Assembly (NCBI GenBank): GCA_034698045.1 | Contig: JAQGAU010000105.1 | Location: forward strand, 1-40,766 | Source of the DNA: Paramacrobiotus richtersi | Taxonomy: Eukaryota; Tardigrada; Eutardigrada; Parachela; Macrobiotidae | Direction of reading: 5' to 3' | DNA length: 40,766 nt | Part shown: positions 11,291 through 22,491 of the stretch, piece after piece | How the letters are laid out: each line of letters starts with the position of its first letter | Position numbering within the stretch: position 1 is the stretch's first letter | Position numbers and translations under genes: made by a program | The notes under the pieces: model-generated | What the model was told of the DNA's origin: nothing | The model's input: the letters and a program-made list of their open reading frames with translations, nothing else | Database searches by the model: none

Positions 11291-13298
11291 ATCGGAACAT
11301 GTCCCATCTTTAACAGAGTAATGATCGTACCACGATTTTGCGGATTAGATAAAATCCGATCTGCCATGTCATGGAGATCAAATATAACCTGTCATGACAA
11401 GGCTGAGAAACGTGGATAATGCATAAAATAATACGTACAAATTAAAAACTCATGGCTTTTTGCACCATGGTGGGCAAAAATACGGAATACAAACAGGACA
11501 GTCAACCTGTCTGAATGTGACAGTAGTGCTTACCTACGTAGCGGTGGCTAAAGAGTCTAATGAGCCTGATGAAGGGATTGATTATAATGTAGAATTTCAC
11601 GATTATCACCGATCAGAATCCGACAAGTTTGACCCATTTCATGAAGTTGCGGGACAGGGGTGATGATTGTAAAACGACAAACTTCGCTAGATATAGCAAA
11701 GTTGACGTATTTATTTAGGAATTAAAATTTCGATTCCAGTGTGATGGGATTAAATCGAAGAGCGGGCTGCGCTCTCTTTAGTAAGCAGGATAATTGAAGA
11801 TTGTGGACGTCTACTGACGTCAATGTTTGAATGTCAATGTAATCAGCGCGTGATATATTGAGATCAGCAAGCGCCTCGAAAGAATCGAAGCAGGTTCAAG
11901 AGCAAGAGCATCTATATGCCCTCACGATGTTCTAAAAATAACAATCGAAGACGTAACATGACATTTTTAAACTAACAGTGAAGACGTAAATAAGTGATGA
12001 GCAATCGCTCGACGAGCACAACACTAACTAACGAGATGTTAACCTAAGTGGCATAGCGTGCTGACACTTAACATGTACGATCACGTAACAGAGACCAGCT
12101 GGTTGTATGTTAGCAGTGACAGAACAACAATACTCTTTGCCTTGAAGTCTTGAAGATCTCGGATTTGTGAACTAGAATTTTAAGTCAGGCTCGGTATTTC
12201 AGTAATAGGCTTAACTTGGTGTTCGGGTTGTCGACAGTGGTTACAAAGACAAGGCGCTCGAGAGCACTTTCGTTCGGATGGGCGGGTGACGTGAATTACG
12301 TTAACGATGTTCGTAATTTTGGATGGTACGGACAATCGACGAAGCGGGGAATAAACTTTTAGGATTTGGCAGAAGTACTTATGTCCGACTAAATGGCTAT
12401 AGATACTTCTCTTCGTGCAACTGAAAATGCCCAACTAAAGGGTGGTTTACAGTTTTCAATGGCAAAACTGTGTCATGACTGAGCCAAGCGCGATTACTGG
12501 CGACCGCTGAGGAAAGTTGCGATAAAGATACGGATGCCCGTTCGTGCGCAATCAAGAGCAACGGACAGTCATCAAGCGGGTAATGTTTCGTTACAAATAT
12601 CGACTTTTGTTACGTTAAGAACGAAGTCCACCTGGCTAATGGGACCCTTAATCGATTCTACGGCCGTTAGGTAATTCTTGGATGGATACTAAGCTGGCTT
12701 ACCATGGTTAATGTAGCAAATCTGACCCGAGGCTGATTAAACTCCCACACATTAGCGCAGACGTTCGGGCTTGCGTTTCTTGCATCGCGTTATGGGGTCA
12801 TCTCGTTAGTTGCGTAGAATGCAATGGGTAGCCGATTCCATGACTTTCCACACTTTCGAGCTACACGAATCGGTATGGGCAGAGCTTCCAGCCATCTTGG
12901 ATCCCGAACTAGCTTCCCACGCAACCGTTTTAACGCCGCTGCCAGCTTGAAACATTTGCAGCAAATATAGGGGGGAAAGGCTATCACGCGGAGCTGATGG
13001 CCAGATTTCTGCAAACAGCAGGTCATACGCAACCTAAATTTTTAGCTTTACCGCGATTGTCTTTCCCTGTTGCTGTGATACTATGTTGACGCAATAATAT
13101 TACACTATTCTTGAATGCAGGTTGTCTGAAGCCCGTACCGTACTGGATGTCTACATATAGACAATGGTTGTTGATGGCTGTGAGCCTTGTGCAGTACTCG
13201 CACTGAAGCAAACAGACGATAGCTACTGAATCGTCTGCTAAGGCGGTTGTTTTCTCATATTTCCAGACTTATATGACACCCAGCAATCTCTGCTTGAC
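11291..13298. other. No supported gene
   Basis: Only short open frames occur. A minus-strand frame at 12790-13032 is cysteine-rich at its start, but the spacing does not fit a CCHC knuckle. There are no element ends or RNA genes that I can support. Confidence 0.35.
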
Positions 13299-13364
13299 AA
13301 AATATTTTGAATTAAACAATTTTATTGTATTTTATTTTATTTTAAAATATTTTGAATTAAACAA
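13299..13364. repeat. 21-bp direct repeat in AT-rich DNA
   Basis: A 21-bp sequence beginning AAAATATTTTGAATTAA occurs at 13299-13319 and again, identical, at 13344-13364. The spacer is a T-rich run with repeated TTTTA. It may mark an old insertion or slippage. Confidence 0.75.
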
Positions 13365-13489
13365 CAAATTAAACAAAACACGGACCATGTGACAGATTCA
13401 CAACATGAGAAACCTGTAAACGTACCTCCGTACCGGACATCCATTAAAGAACAGGAAATCATAGAGACCGAAAACTTAGCTACTTTGAT

Positions 13490-13975
13490 ATAATAGAACC
13501 AACCTACTCCAGTTGGAGTAGTCCACTTTTATTTGTACATAAAGCGGAAGTATTCCGTCAGATTCACCATCAGGGAAGGACGTTGAAATTGATAATGGAG
13601 CGCGTTCCCGGCATTGCTTGCCATGTGGTTGACAAATTGACCTCCTCGTTACAATCCACTTGGAAAGAACAAGTTACGTTAATGGCGTCCGTTATGTGAT
13701 AAAAATGTGCACTCCCGATACCTTTCGAAAATCCAGCCCAAAAAGTCACCCACGCAGTTTACTCCACGGAACAGGAGGCATCACACCTTATCGTGTAGGT
13801 ACATGACGGTAACCATCATAGACTGATTGTCTAAACTCATGGCCCATGAACTATAAAAAAAATCATGCCTACTGTATTTGCGTGCAAACAATACTCAGAC
13901 GACTTTCAAATACTGGGCAGTTACTTTGCTCATTTATGCTGTACTTATTGCCAGCGAACCATTCAGGTAACATTA
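13490..13975 (+). pseudogene. Gypsy RT/RNase H remnant with palm deleted
   Basis: The frame from 13490 reads IIEPTYSSWSSPLLFVHK, the entry strand of Gypsy RT where SPW.SP.V.V.KK is typical. The palm is absent. At about 13905-13970 another frame reads KYWAVTLLIYAVLIASE, matching the RNase H stretch seen at 9390-9440 (KYWASQLELYAIVFAVE). The two copies are thus related and share a similar internal loss. Confidence 0.65.
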
Positions 13976-14701
13976 ACTGACGTGTATTTTTCTGAACTCT
14001 CACCAAGTCGTTAGCAGTACGAAACATGTAGCTCAAACCAGTCCGTTCCTTAAAGTTATTAGATTCAAAAAAAACAGATGGATAATCTCCCCCATACTGT
14101 CACTGCAGTAAACTGCATATCGAAGCGCAAGGTGGACTGCAGCTGGCCGATCAACTCCAAACTCACAGTAGCCTCATGGACAGGAGCAAAGATAACGGTG
14201 GATTAGATAATCACAAGGACGATATCGAAACGATGTTAACCGGTGTCACCCCGAGTAAGAAATTAACAGGCTGTAGTATACTGATACACTACTTCATATT
14301 GGTGTAACTATATGAAATTGTTTTCACGCATTCTGTTGCTAATACATCTTTTATTAACCGCGAATTCGAACAAACATGTGGTACACTTGACGGATCTATG
14401 GCCGCGTTGTAACAGGTGCCGGTATTTTACTAGAATTTTACAGCCCTGCCTCATGATCATAACTGTCGTTGACAGTCGTTTGAAAGTTTACCAGCGGACA
14501 GGCAAATAGCAAAATGAAACATATGCCGCCGAAGACTAGAGAGTTAAGTCTGATTTCCTCGCTAACTGGGGAGAAGCATACATGTTGACGTCTCTATTGA
14601 TTTGTTGCTAGACAATGGAGAAGCTAGCTGTTGAGGCTAGTCAAGCAGCGAGTGGTTGTCTGGCTAGCTTGATATCCGGATGAAATACCTAAAGATTTTG
14701 A
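13976..14701. other. No supported gene
   Basis: No motif found. A 65-codon plus-strand frame at 14312 begins with a hydrophobic stretch but has no other support. Confidence 0.3.
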
Positions 14702-15097
14702 AGGTCAACGTTTCACGCGGGTCGGCGCTGCCGAACAAACCAGCAAAAATCAGAGTTGATTGTTCCATTTTCGAACGGTCTAATTCCGGAGTTGTTGAAG
14801 GCGGAAATCACAGTGGATTTTCCTGAAGTTATAGCCATAGCAGATAAACATTATCGATCCGAAAAAGACCTTAAAGACTTGCGCAGTGTCGACGGTTATT
14901 GCCTGGTTATCCTTTCTTATATCTTTAATCCATTGGAGATCCAAGAAGAAAAGGACGAATGGGACAAATGCTATGAAAAGGGCGGTGATATTACAAAGTT
15001 ACCATCGGCTATGAAAGCGTTGGACTGCTTTGCGTGGAAGTTTTCAGCTACCCAGATGGCGAACTGCGGCCAGCAAGGATCCACACCTGCGCACTGA
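14702..15097 (+). other. Unassigned open frame, 132 codons
   Basis: An open frame without a clear start runs from after a TGA at 14699 to a stop at 15097. It is rich in Glu, Lys and Asp, for example RSEKDLKDLRSVDG and EIQEEKDEWDKCYEKG. This looks more like real protein than most open frames nearby. I do not recognise the family. It could be part of a retroelement Gag or a captured host exon. Confidence 0.25.
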
Positions 15098-15461
15098 ACT
15101 CTTCCTTTTGCATCAGAGCTTCAGAGGGTTGCAAGACAAACCAGAAATATGCAATTTTTCTCAAGCAAGATGTGGGTCCAGAGGGCATCGCTACCGTGTA
15201 CAAACGAACAAAACACCCGCAGTAGCCTATATAAGCTTTAATCTTATAACCCGCAGCATTGATCGACCGACAAGACGCAAACTCACACACACCGCACTCC
15301 TGATCGGCAGCTCGAACAGCGCGATACTAAAAGTCGGAATCTTTGCCGGCGGAAGCCGAACGCTTCCGCTGGGAAAGATTCCCAAAATAGCCACAAGAAG
15401 ACCGGCCCAGCGCGCACGTTTGTGTCATCGCACAGACGTATGCGCTGTAACATACATCATC

Positions 15462-15490
15462 TTGTAGAGCTGCGCAGCACAGCTCTACAA
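15462..15490. repeat. Perfect 11-bp hairpin
   Basis: TTGTAGAGCTG and its exact reverse complement CAGCTCTACAA are separated by seven bases. It lies in otherwise unassigned DNA. The function is unknown. Confidence 0.85.
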
Positions 15491-15672
15491 AGGTGTTCGA
15501 ATCGGTAAAAGACATGATATTTCGACAGGGCCAAAGGTTTACAGTGTTTAATTTGTTGCAGCATGATCTGATCAAGGCGTTTTTACAAGCACATCCGGAC
15601 TTGAAATCCTGTTTGTCGTCAAAGAAAGGAGATAACCAACTGAAATCGGTGGGACATGAATCTCGTTTTTAG

Positions 15673-15990
15673 AACCGAATCGTAACTCCCAGTTTTATAC
15701 AGGAGACTGGCACCCCGGGACCTGAAACACCCACCGACAAGTCCTCTGGAGATGCCAGCACCAAGCAGCAGGCTCCAGTACCCTTAACGCCCCCCGCCGA
15801 GCTTGTTACAGCTACCGGGTACGAGCTGCAAGCTCCACCGCCTGAAAAGCCTACCGACCAACCTGCTGCAGGCACCGGCATTGAGCAGCAGGCTCCAGTA
15901 CCCAAAACGCCCCCTTTCCTGCTTGTTGCAGCTACCGGACACAAACTACGTCTGAATCTCAGTGCATCGCGGAATGTTCTCCCAGGTTAA
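15673..15990 (+). other. Pro/Thr-rich open frame with 40-residue repeat
   Basis: The frame opens after a TAG at 15670-15672 and closes with TAA at 15988-15990, with no ATG at its start. It is dominated by Pro, Thr, Ala and Gln (KQQAPVPLTPP, then EQQAPVPKTPP). It holds nearly two units of a 120-bp tandem repeat that stays in frame. It may be a low-complexity segment of a Gag-like or host protein. I cannot assign it. Confidence 0.35.
15721..15945 (+). repeat. 120-bp tandem repeat, nearly two units
   Basis: 15721-15840 and 15841-15945 align base for base at an offset of exactly 120. Both begin CCTGAAA, share AGCAGCAGGCTCCAGTACCC in mid-unit and GCTTGTTNCAGCTACCGG near the end. The period is a multiple of three, so the peptide repeats as 40 residues. 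Confidence 0.9.
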
Positions 15991-16524
15991 AGCACAACCC
16001 GGTCTTGTTTAAGCTGAGCTCACGCAGAAAACCTTAATTCTTTTAATCATACAACGGTAAGCCAGAGGTGAAGTTTGATACTTCTATTTCCGTACGGCGA
16101 ATAGCCAAACCAGTAGATATGTCTGTGGGCAGAATAACCTGTCCAGTGGACTAGGCTGTAAGGCGCGTACCTGGCCGATGCTGATGGAAGATCGCCAAGC
16201 GCAAATGCAATGCTCTGGAGCAATTCGCTAAAATCTGTATCTATATCCAATATTAACTAGCGGAAAATTAATTCGTTCAGGGTGTTATTGACTCTTTAAC
16301 ATACGCCGTCTGATTAGGGGTGGTACGCGGACTATATTACATGTTGTATGTCATATTGTTAATATTGTTATGAAGTGTTCTGCAGACAAATATGTACCTC
16401 AAGCCGTACGTAGTTCTGAAGCACAAATATCACCCCAAGCGTACCATCATGGGTAACTGGGCGGCTATTAAGGTTTCAAGCGGATATTCAAGAGGTGTAG
16501 GCAGATAGTGCTTGCGCACTTGAT

Positions 16525-16720
16525 TTTCCGCGTAAATTATTCTCGGACAGAGGCGTAAACTTTATGTGTTGACCGCTTCCATCATCAGCAGGCAAATGGG
16601 ATGTTGGAGGAAAGAATCGACGAGTTCAACATTACGATATTGAAATACCGTACGTATAAGACGAGCACAATGACTAGGATTTTTATCCTGCATTGTGCCA
16701 GGCGTTTACTTCGGCCGTAC
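16525..16720 (+). pseudogene. Gypsy integrase core scrap
   Basis: The frame reads KLFSDRGVNFMC with the second catalytic Asp at 16546-16548, then stops. In another frame HHQQANGMLEERIDEFN follows, matching the H-PQ-NG-(V/L)ER-N stretch that carries the catalytic Glu. About 20 residues between the two are missing. The copy is dead. Confidence 0.7.
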
Positions 16721-16873
16721 ATCTAGAGACGTAATGGCTTGTATTACAACTGCATTAATTACCGTAGCGTTCTCAAAGCACGCGCAGTTTAAAACCCCCA
16801 ACAAGCCCCATATTAGCCGCCGTTCTGAGAGTCCCAACGGGATGAAAGTTTTCCTCAAACGAGTCTGTTCATG

Positions 16874-17333
16874 CACGTATGTAACCGGCAATTATGTCCC
16901 CCCAGCCAAAATGTCCCCCGTACTGCCGGCAGTAATGTCCCCCGAATACAGCACCGGCGATAGTGTCCCCTTGCTAACACGAAGGCCGGCAATAATGTCA
17001 CCCTAGTCCATTTCCGGCAATAATGTCCCCTTGCTAACACGAACGCCGGCAATAATGTCACCCGAGTACAGCACCGGCCATAATGTCGCCTTTGTCGTCG
17101 GCGGCTGCAATGCCAACTCGGGCTAAAATTTGTCGTTGGTGACACCGATGGCAATGGTGGCGCCTGGTGGCAGTCCTCGGATTGCCTTGATTTTTCCCCT
17201 GGCCTCGTAGGTCCTCCGTGTCACCAAGCAGGTGCAGCGGTTACACTTTTAGTGATGGTTACAAAGGGGACCCGGCAACAATGTCCGGGGGGACATTTTG
17301 GCTGGGGGGACATAATTGCCTATTACACACGTA
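16874..17333. mobile_element. 448-bp TIR element with 6-bp target duplication
   Basis: The element spans 16880-17327. Its first 40 bases (16880-16919) match the reverse complement of its last 40 (17288-17327) at 38 positions. The ends start TGTAA and continue GGCAATTATGTCCCCCC. Both sides carry CACGTA (16874-16879 and 17328-17333), a 6-bp target-site duplication. Inside the left half are three 60-bp units (16921-17100). There is no coding frame, so it is a non-autonomous element mobilised in trans. I cannot assign the superfamily. IS3EU and Dada are known to leave duplications of about this size, but I have no other link to them. High end identity inside a ruined RNase H suggests it arrived later. 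Confidence 0.85.
16921..17100. repeat. 60-bp tandem repeat built on the TIR motif
   Basis: Three units of exactly 60 bp lie in register at 16921, 16981 and 17041. Each contains two copies of a CCGGCAATAATGTC(A/C)CC-like motif about 28 bp apart, the same motif found near the element's end. Two units end in CCCCTTGCTAACAC. Repeated subterminal copies of this kind often act as transposase binding sites, which is an inference here. Confidence 0.9.
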
Positions 17334-17682
17334 AAGTTAGCTAATCGTACATGGAGACCTCTAGGGATCAGTCGTGTATTTTGGTTGGGCGAACAACTTG
17401 TCGTCAACCCAAGGCAAATCAGATAATGCCGAAACTTCCTGCAACTGCATATGTTCGCGACTAATTCTTTTGTCGAAACTGTGTAATTCTTCTGATCCTT
17501 ATCTTGAGCGCGCGACTGCGCCCAACTCTTGAATCCTTTAATCACAAGTTGGAAACCAGATGCATAACTTAGTGTTAAAGCTATTCTAAAACAACCGTCC
17601 ATTGGTGGCATGTCGTACCATATGGATGGAAATTATTCTATGCCGATATGCGTATGTACTATGTACGGTGTATGTGTGTACT

Positions 17683-18074
17683 TTATCCTGGATTATCGGG
17701 ATTAAATTTTCTGTATGACGGTTCAACACTGCCACAACAAATAGTTCGCCAGTTTCTCCGCACACGCCTTCCTGTACCCAGTCTTTGTATATTGTTGACG
17801 TCCACGATGGTACTTGCGGATAAAAAGCTTAGTTTCACCAATCTCTGTTGCCCTACCTGGTCCTCCAGTGCGAACACTTTCAGTATCTTTAAGTAATTTG
17901 TATTCTGCGACTATACCAGATTAGGTAGATTTGTAACCAGTTGTCCTGTGGATCGCAGTACTCATTAACCCGTCCCCGATACCGATGTACCAGATCCTTT
18001 GCAGTGAAGCAAGCAACATTTTTGTTCAATATATATGTCGAGAACTGGATGCAGTCTACGCTTGTTCGATTCAC
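17683..18074 (-). pseudogene. Gypsy integrase C-terminal remnant
   Basis: The minus strand reads YCDPQDNWLQIYL, resembling the helix after the catalytic Glu in Gypsy integrase (Y....Q..W...L). A second frame reads FALEDQVGQ and KLSFLSAS, which resembles the start of the GPY/F module. It lies upstream, in the sense of transcription, of the RNase H at 17611. That is the reverse of the normal RNase H to integrase order, so it comes from another copy. Confidence 0.45.
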
Positions 18075-21000
18075 GTTTGGAACACTAGCAGAAGAACGCC
18101 GAAACTAACTGTGATTTCCTGAGAACTTCAGGCTCCCGCTTTTCGACGATCAGGCATTCAATGCAGTGCGATCTGCGGCAGATAACTTGATAATAACATC
18201 CAATGCCAGAATATCAAAGTTTTTGTTGCCCGTTTCAGATACCAGTCGTGAAAATGTGTGCATTCGTTTTCCTGTTTCTGCAGTATCTGCACTATTTTCA
18301 TTTATCGTTAACTTGAAAAATTTACTCTATAGCGTCTACAGAATAAGTCCATATTTCTTGACCCGACATGGTTGGAGCTGCAAACGATCGAGGTTTACCG
18401 GATTGCGCAAAAGCCTGGCATTTCATCATCACAGGGTCGAAGGAGACTCGTCAAATCATCAACTTCCTTAGCGTCGCGTTCGATCCAGATCAGCTTAGTA
18501 CACGGCCTCATAAGAATGCCTTGGACCATCGTCCGGGTAGCTTGGTAGCATTCGAGACATTTGCGCGCGAGACCTCTGAAGTCCACTGGCGGCTCGTTCA
18601 TACTGTAGAAAAACTGCCGTAAAGATATAATCAGCCTTGTATCAAGGACGGTTGCGTCTCTCCTATTATTGCTTCCGGTGGCTACCAAGGGCGGTTGTGT
18701 CGTCCGCAGAATGTCTACAGCATTTGTATTGAACCTAATAATTAGTCAAGTTATGAATTAAACTTGTACAGAATCTCTGAATCATTTGCGTTAAGTCTGT
18801 TATTTCGACCACGTAATGTATGTTCTTGGTTTGCGTTACCGACAGTCTGCAGTGCAGTTATCAGTCCATACATCGTTAGTGGCCTGGCTGGGACGTTCTT
18901 TCATGGCGGTGACACTGAATACATACAGAATACTTAATACGGGGCTCACCTAGTCAGCTAAAGCAGTCCTGACGGAGGCATAGCTGGAACGTCACTCCTG
19001 TAGACAGTATCCCCTTAGTGGCAGTTTGGGTATAAAAGCTGTATCAAGCCCATTATTGTGTCAAGGCGGGGACTAGTACTCTGGAAACCTGAATGGACGA
19101 GAAAGGTATAACAAATTAACTAATAATGCTCACAGGCTTGACCATGATAACCGGGGCACGAAATATACATAAAATGCTTGGTCCTGTCGGGAGGTTTTCT
19201 TTGTCAGTATAAACCATGACGAAGCGGAGCAAATGTATCTCATTACATTTACTTTTAGTAACTTCATAACGCATACAGTTGTTATCAGTGTGCGTCCTGT
19301 TGCCGCGGGTGAGCGCCAGGACTGTCTTGCTTTAAACCTGCGCTTGCTTGCCACGCCAGGAAGTGGAAAGGCCCAGTCAGCAAATCTGTTTGTGGCGAGC
19401 TTTGGCAAATATAATAACTTAGAGCGGCACCCAGTACGTTGACCCACTCAACACATTCAAAGGTAGCTGCAATGTGCACGTTTTTATGCATTTTCCAAGG
19501 ATTGCTTTTCTTCATTTCTCGTAACTAACTAACCATGGATTTAACATTCTAAGAATCAATGCCAAAACCACCAGCATTGCTTTGACCAAACATTTGGACC
19601 AACCTCGGTTGATAGGTGCTTCTGTCATTCCTGCCTTACATCGCTTGCAAGTTGGGCGCTTAAAATTTCCAAAGAGAAAATCATAAACAATCATGCCGTT
19701 TTATGGGACCAGAAATTCTCGGTTTGGGATGGTGCAACACTTGATACCTGCATAAAAAAGCGATCGCCCGTTATTTTATTCAGGATCCTGATCAACCGTT
19801 GTGCTTACCTATAAGTTGCCATTTGGAGAACGATGAGGTAATGCGATCCGCCTGTTGGGATTTCGCAGTCTCCTGTTTTCCCAAGCCAACGGCCATCTGA
19901 CTACTAGGACTACTATTTCGGATCGCTACCACGCTGAACCACAAACCGCCACATCAAGCCTGCTATGCTAACAATTGTTTGGCAAAAGCTTTTCCAAATT
20001 GTCACTTCAAGAATCATCGCTATATATCAATGTCTCCGTCATAAATGGAAGAACGGAAACTGACCCGATTCAGCGCTTAATCAATTGGGTATTTACATCG
20101 TTGGCTCATACCCATCCACCAAGATCGACCTCAACCAAAACGTTGACAAGTCTGGATACGAGTACCTATTCATTACATAACGCCTTTTACACACCAACAT
20201 TTGACGTGAATATGTTATTGGTAATGGAGGAATGCTTCTTTCAATTGCCGGTCACCTTGAGAAAACCGGCAAGAACAGCATGTCTTCAGAAGCAGTTATT
20301 AAGAGCTAGCGCGATTGACCCTGGTCAAGTGAAACCATTTTTCGTTAAACTGGCCAAGTTCGTCAACATGCTAATCTTTGGTTAAGCCTGCGCACGCTTG
20401 ACCTCGGCGCCGCTGAGCACGGAAGAATGCTATTATTTTATGGGGATTAGCAACTGTGTAGCCAATTGGATGATGTATACAGATTACACCGACGAAGCAA
20501 GTGTAAAACCGTTCGCTAAAACAAGCGATTCATTTTTACCTTCTGCGGCCGATACGCAGTCACCTTTGCTTTCCACTACGCATCCAGCTTTAAGGAAGTG
20601 AATTCATCCAGCTCATTATCAGAATCATGCTCCGCATCTTGCAACTGTCATTTCAAGGGGTGGCGATAATTATGATTACTGCAGATTTCAAGGATTCTCC
20701 GTACGTATTAGATTATCTAGCCAATCCTGATAACCTATAACTATGCCTATGTTGAATAGCGTGAAGAAAGCCGTCTAAAGTTTGGCAGTGAAACCCAGAT
20801 CACGGACATTAATCAAAAGAGGTACCGGAAATCGAACGGATACACATACGCCATTTACACTAGAAGTACAGTTACTACGCCGAAAAATGACCCCACTGGC
20901 CATGGAGAAAGAATCAGTAAACACCATCAATAAGCTCGTGCACGGAGCTTATCAGGTCTACTGTAAATTGGGTAAAGTGAATGAGAGAATACTACCAGTG

Positions 21001-21827
21001 TACCCAGTATTTTGTCACGTTTGATAAAAGCCGTTTACCCGATTTTGATACTCAAGGACGATGCTGATTTTGTCGAACATCCAAATCGGGCAGCTGCGCC
21101 AGTCGTCGGTATCATTGACGTGCCTTGTTGAAATAAACAAACAGTGCATTTTATCTTCTCTGAAAGTTTCTAACATGATGGAGGCAAAATATATTGTGGA
21201 CAGGCTGCTTATGGAGAAAGAAGCAAACGTCTCCTCACGCACATCCAACGAGAGCCTAACAGCACCAGAGATGAAATCGAAGCTGGAATACCACAAAGCC
21301 TTGATGGATACACAGATCAAAAACTGGAAAGGTAATATTAAACCTGCTATTTCCATTGACATAATTATCTGCAATTGCCAAGGTATCTGCGTACGTTTAA
21401 TTTCGTGACCTTAATTCGATTTTAACGCAATAGATCAAAACTGATGATGCTGATGAAAAAAGCTAATATCAACTGGCTCTGAATAATGCAGTTGATTGTA
21501 ACCCAAAGCAGGAACCAGCTGCAGTTGGGTAAATAACTCTTCTTCCAATCTAAGCGCCAGAAGGCGTCACATTCTAGTGCAAGACCTGCAATTACTTGAT
21601 CCAGTTAAATTCCACGTTCCGTTTGACACCATATTTACAAGTCGAGTAACTGAAGAAGATCGCATTTGTGGTCCCCAAACCCAACGAAGAGTTCTCTAGG
21701 ACATGGAGTTCCGCATCATTGTAAACCGGGAGACAGGTCAACTGTATAAACAGTTCATTCGTTCGCCGTGGATAAGAAGAACGTTCTAAATCAGATCTAT
21801 CGCGATATGGACGATGATTAATGGCGA
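18075..21827. other. Unassigned, decayed
   Basis: Open frames up to 136 codons occur (plus strand 19975-20385, and 21061-21408, which is rich in charged residues). None carries a motif I can name and they share no obvious order. If the Maverick relic at 21828-22815 once extended to lower coordinates, part of this stretch would be its eroded remainder, but I cannot show that. Confidence 0.3.
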
Positions 21828-22115
21828 CTACTTGCCAGTAGTGCCACTAACGACCAGTCTGTCTTCTAAATGACATCCTCCTGATGTCATTTGTGAATTT
21901 AGTTCGTTGCTGGTATAGTTTAATAGAATTTCCTTCATAGCCCGATACGGGTAAAATATAGCACAGTCGCTAATCAAACGGTCAGCAACCGAAACTTAAA
22001 CAGACTGAAAAAGAGAATGCAGAAGGTTATTCACGGGAGCACACTTGTCGGTGGCCTTCAGGCAAATCCATTCTGACAGATCCGCCAGATCGTACCGTGG
22101 AATCCGCTTAACTAC
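21828..22115 (-). pseudogene. Maverick/Polinton major capsid protein fragment
   Basis: This fragment resembles the N-terminal third of the double jelly-roll major capsid protein encoded by Mavericks (Polintons) and the related adintoviruses. It reads PVNNLLHSLFQSV, then a stop (TAA, 21998-21996), then SVADRLISD and YPYRAMKEILLNY in the same frame, and ends at a TAG (21830-21828). The true start, about 60 residues, is missing, and the remaining two thirds are not found downstream. It directly follows two further virion-type fragments on the same strand. The order matches Maverick virion clusters. The relic is non-functional. Confidence 0.75.
21868..21892. repeat. Perfect 10-bp hairpin in capsid fragment
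   Basis: AAATGACATC and GATGTCATTT are exact reverse complements around a five-base loop. It lies inside the decayed capsid frame. Confidence 0.85.
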
Positions 22116-22390
22116 TCAGCATTTCTTTAATACCCGCTTTTTCAGTATTTGACGGCGTCGCTTTGTACGGCCAGTTCCAGTTTGATTCTCCGTGAACAGT
22201 TGTTCAATTTTATTTGCCACAGATTTTGCCGCTTCCTGCACTATTGTACCGGCTGCTTCTTTTAAATGGGGAGTCGCTGCTTCTAGTGCTGCACTAGCCT
22301 GCGGAGCTGCCGAGCGTACTATGGGTGCAACAAATCACGGTAATTTTGAAAAAAATTGACTTTAAAGCACTTTCAAAACCACTACTGTTT
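22116..22390 (-). pseudogene. Maverick small basic virion-protein fragment
   Basis: The frame ending in TGA at 22118-22116 reads VRSAAPQASAALEAATPH, continues with an Ala/Lys-rich helix, and finishes in a basic tail (RTKRRRQILKKRVLKKC). A stop precedes VAPIVRS. The likely start of the protein (FESALKSIFFKI) is in another frame, so there is a frameshift near 22340. Short basic proteins of this make-up lie beside the capsid gene in Mavericks and adintoviruses and are thought to be core or minor virion proteins. The call rests on composition and position more than on a motif. Confidence 0.6.
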
Positions 22391-22491
22391 CGGTATGATC
22401 CTCGATATCGGACAAATCCGTTGCCCAGTTGTTTTGTGCTAAACATGTCATCGTCAAACCCTCTTCGGGGGTGAACATCTTGAAGCCCATT

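Larger units (their letters stand above)
16700..17611 (-). pseudogene. Gypsy RNase H split by a DNA element
   Basis: On the minus strand 17611-17340 reads SYASGFQLVI and QKNYTVSTKELVANI, then KFRHYL, the core of Gypsy RNase H. The first catalytic Asp (of TDAS) is replaced by Tyr, and the TDH motif is unrecognisable. Beyond the element at 16880-17327, the minus strand at about 16860-16700 reads SERRLIWGLLGVL and then a worn counterpart of the G..N..AD tail. The inserted element therefore sits inside this domain. The tail match is weak. Confidence 0.65.

Noticed and set aside
12790-13032. Cysteine-rich minus-strand frame, possible Gag zinc knuckle
   Set aside because: Cysteine and histidine spacing does not fit CX2CX4HX4C.
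18395-18690. Minus-strand KCLECYQA, possible integrase zinc-binding cysteines
   Set aside because: The histidine half is absent and nothing downstream looks like an integrase core.
19975-20601. Two consecutive plus-strand open frames of 136 and 67 codons
   Set aside because: No domain is visible and there is no evidence that they form one gene.
21598-21720. Plus-strand FVVPKPNEE, possible Gypsy RT entry strand
   Set aside because: The match is under ten residues, no RT follows, and the stretch may equally be capsid remnant on the other strand.
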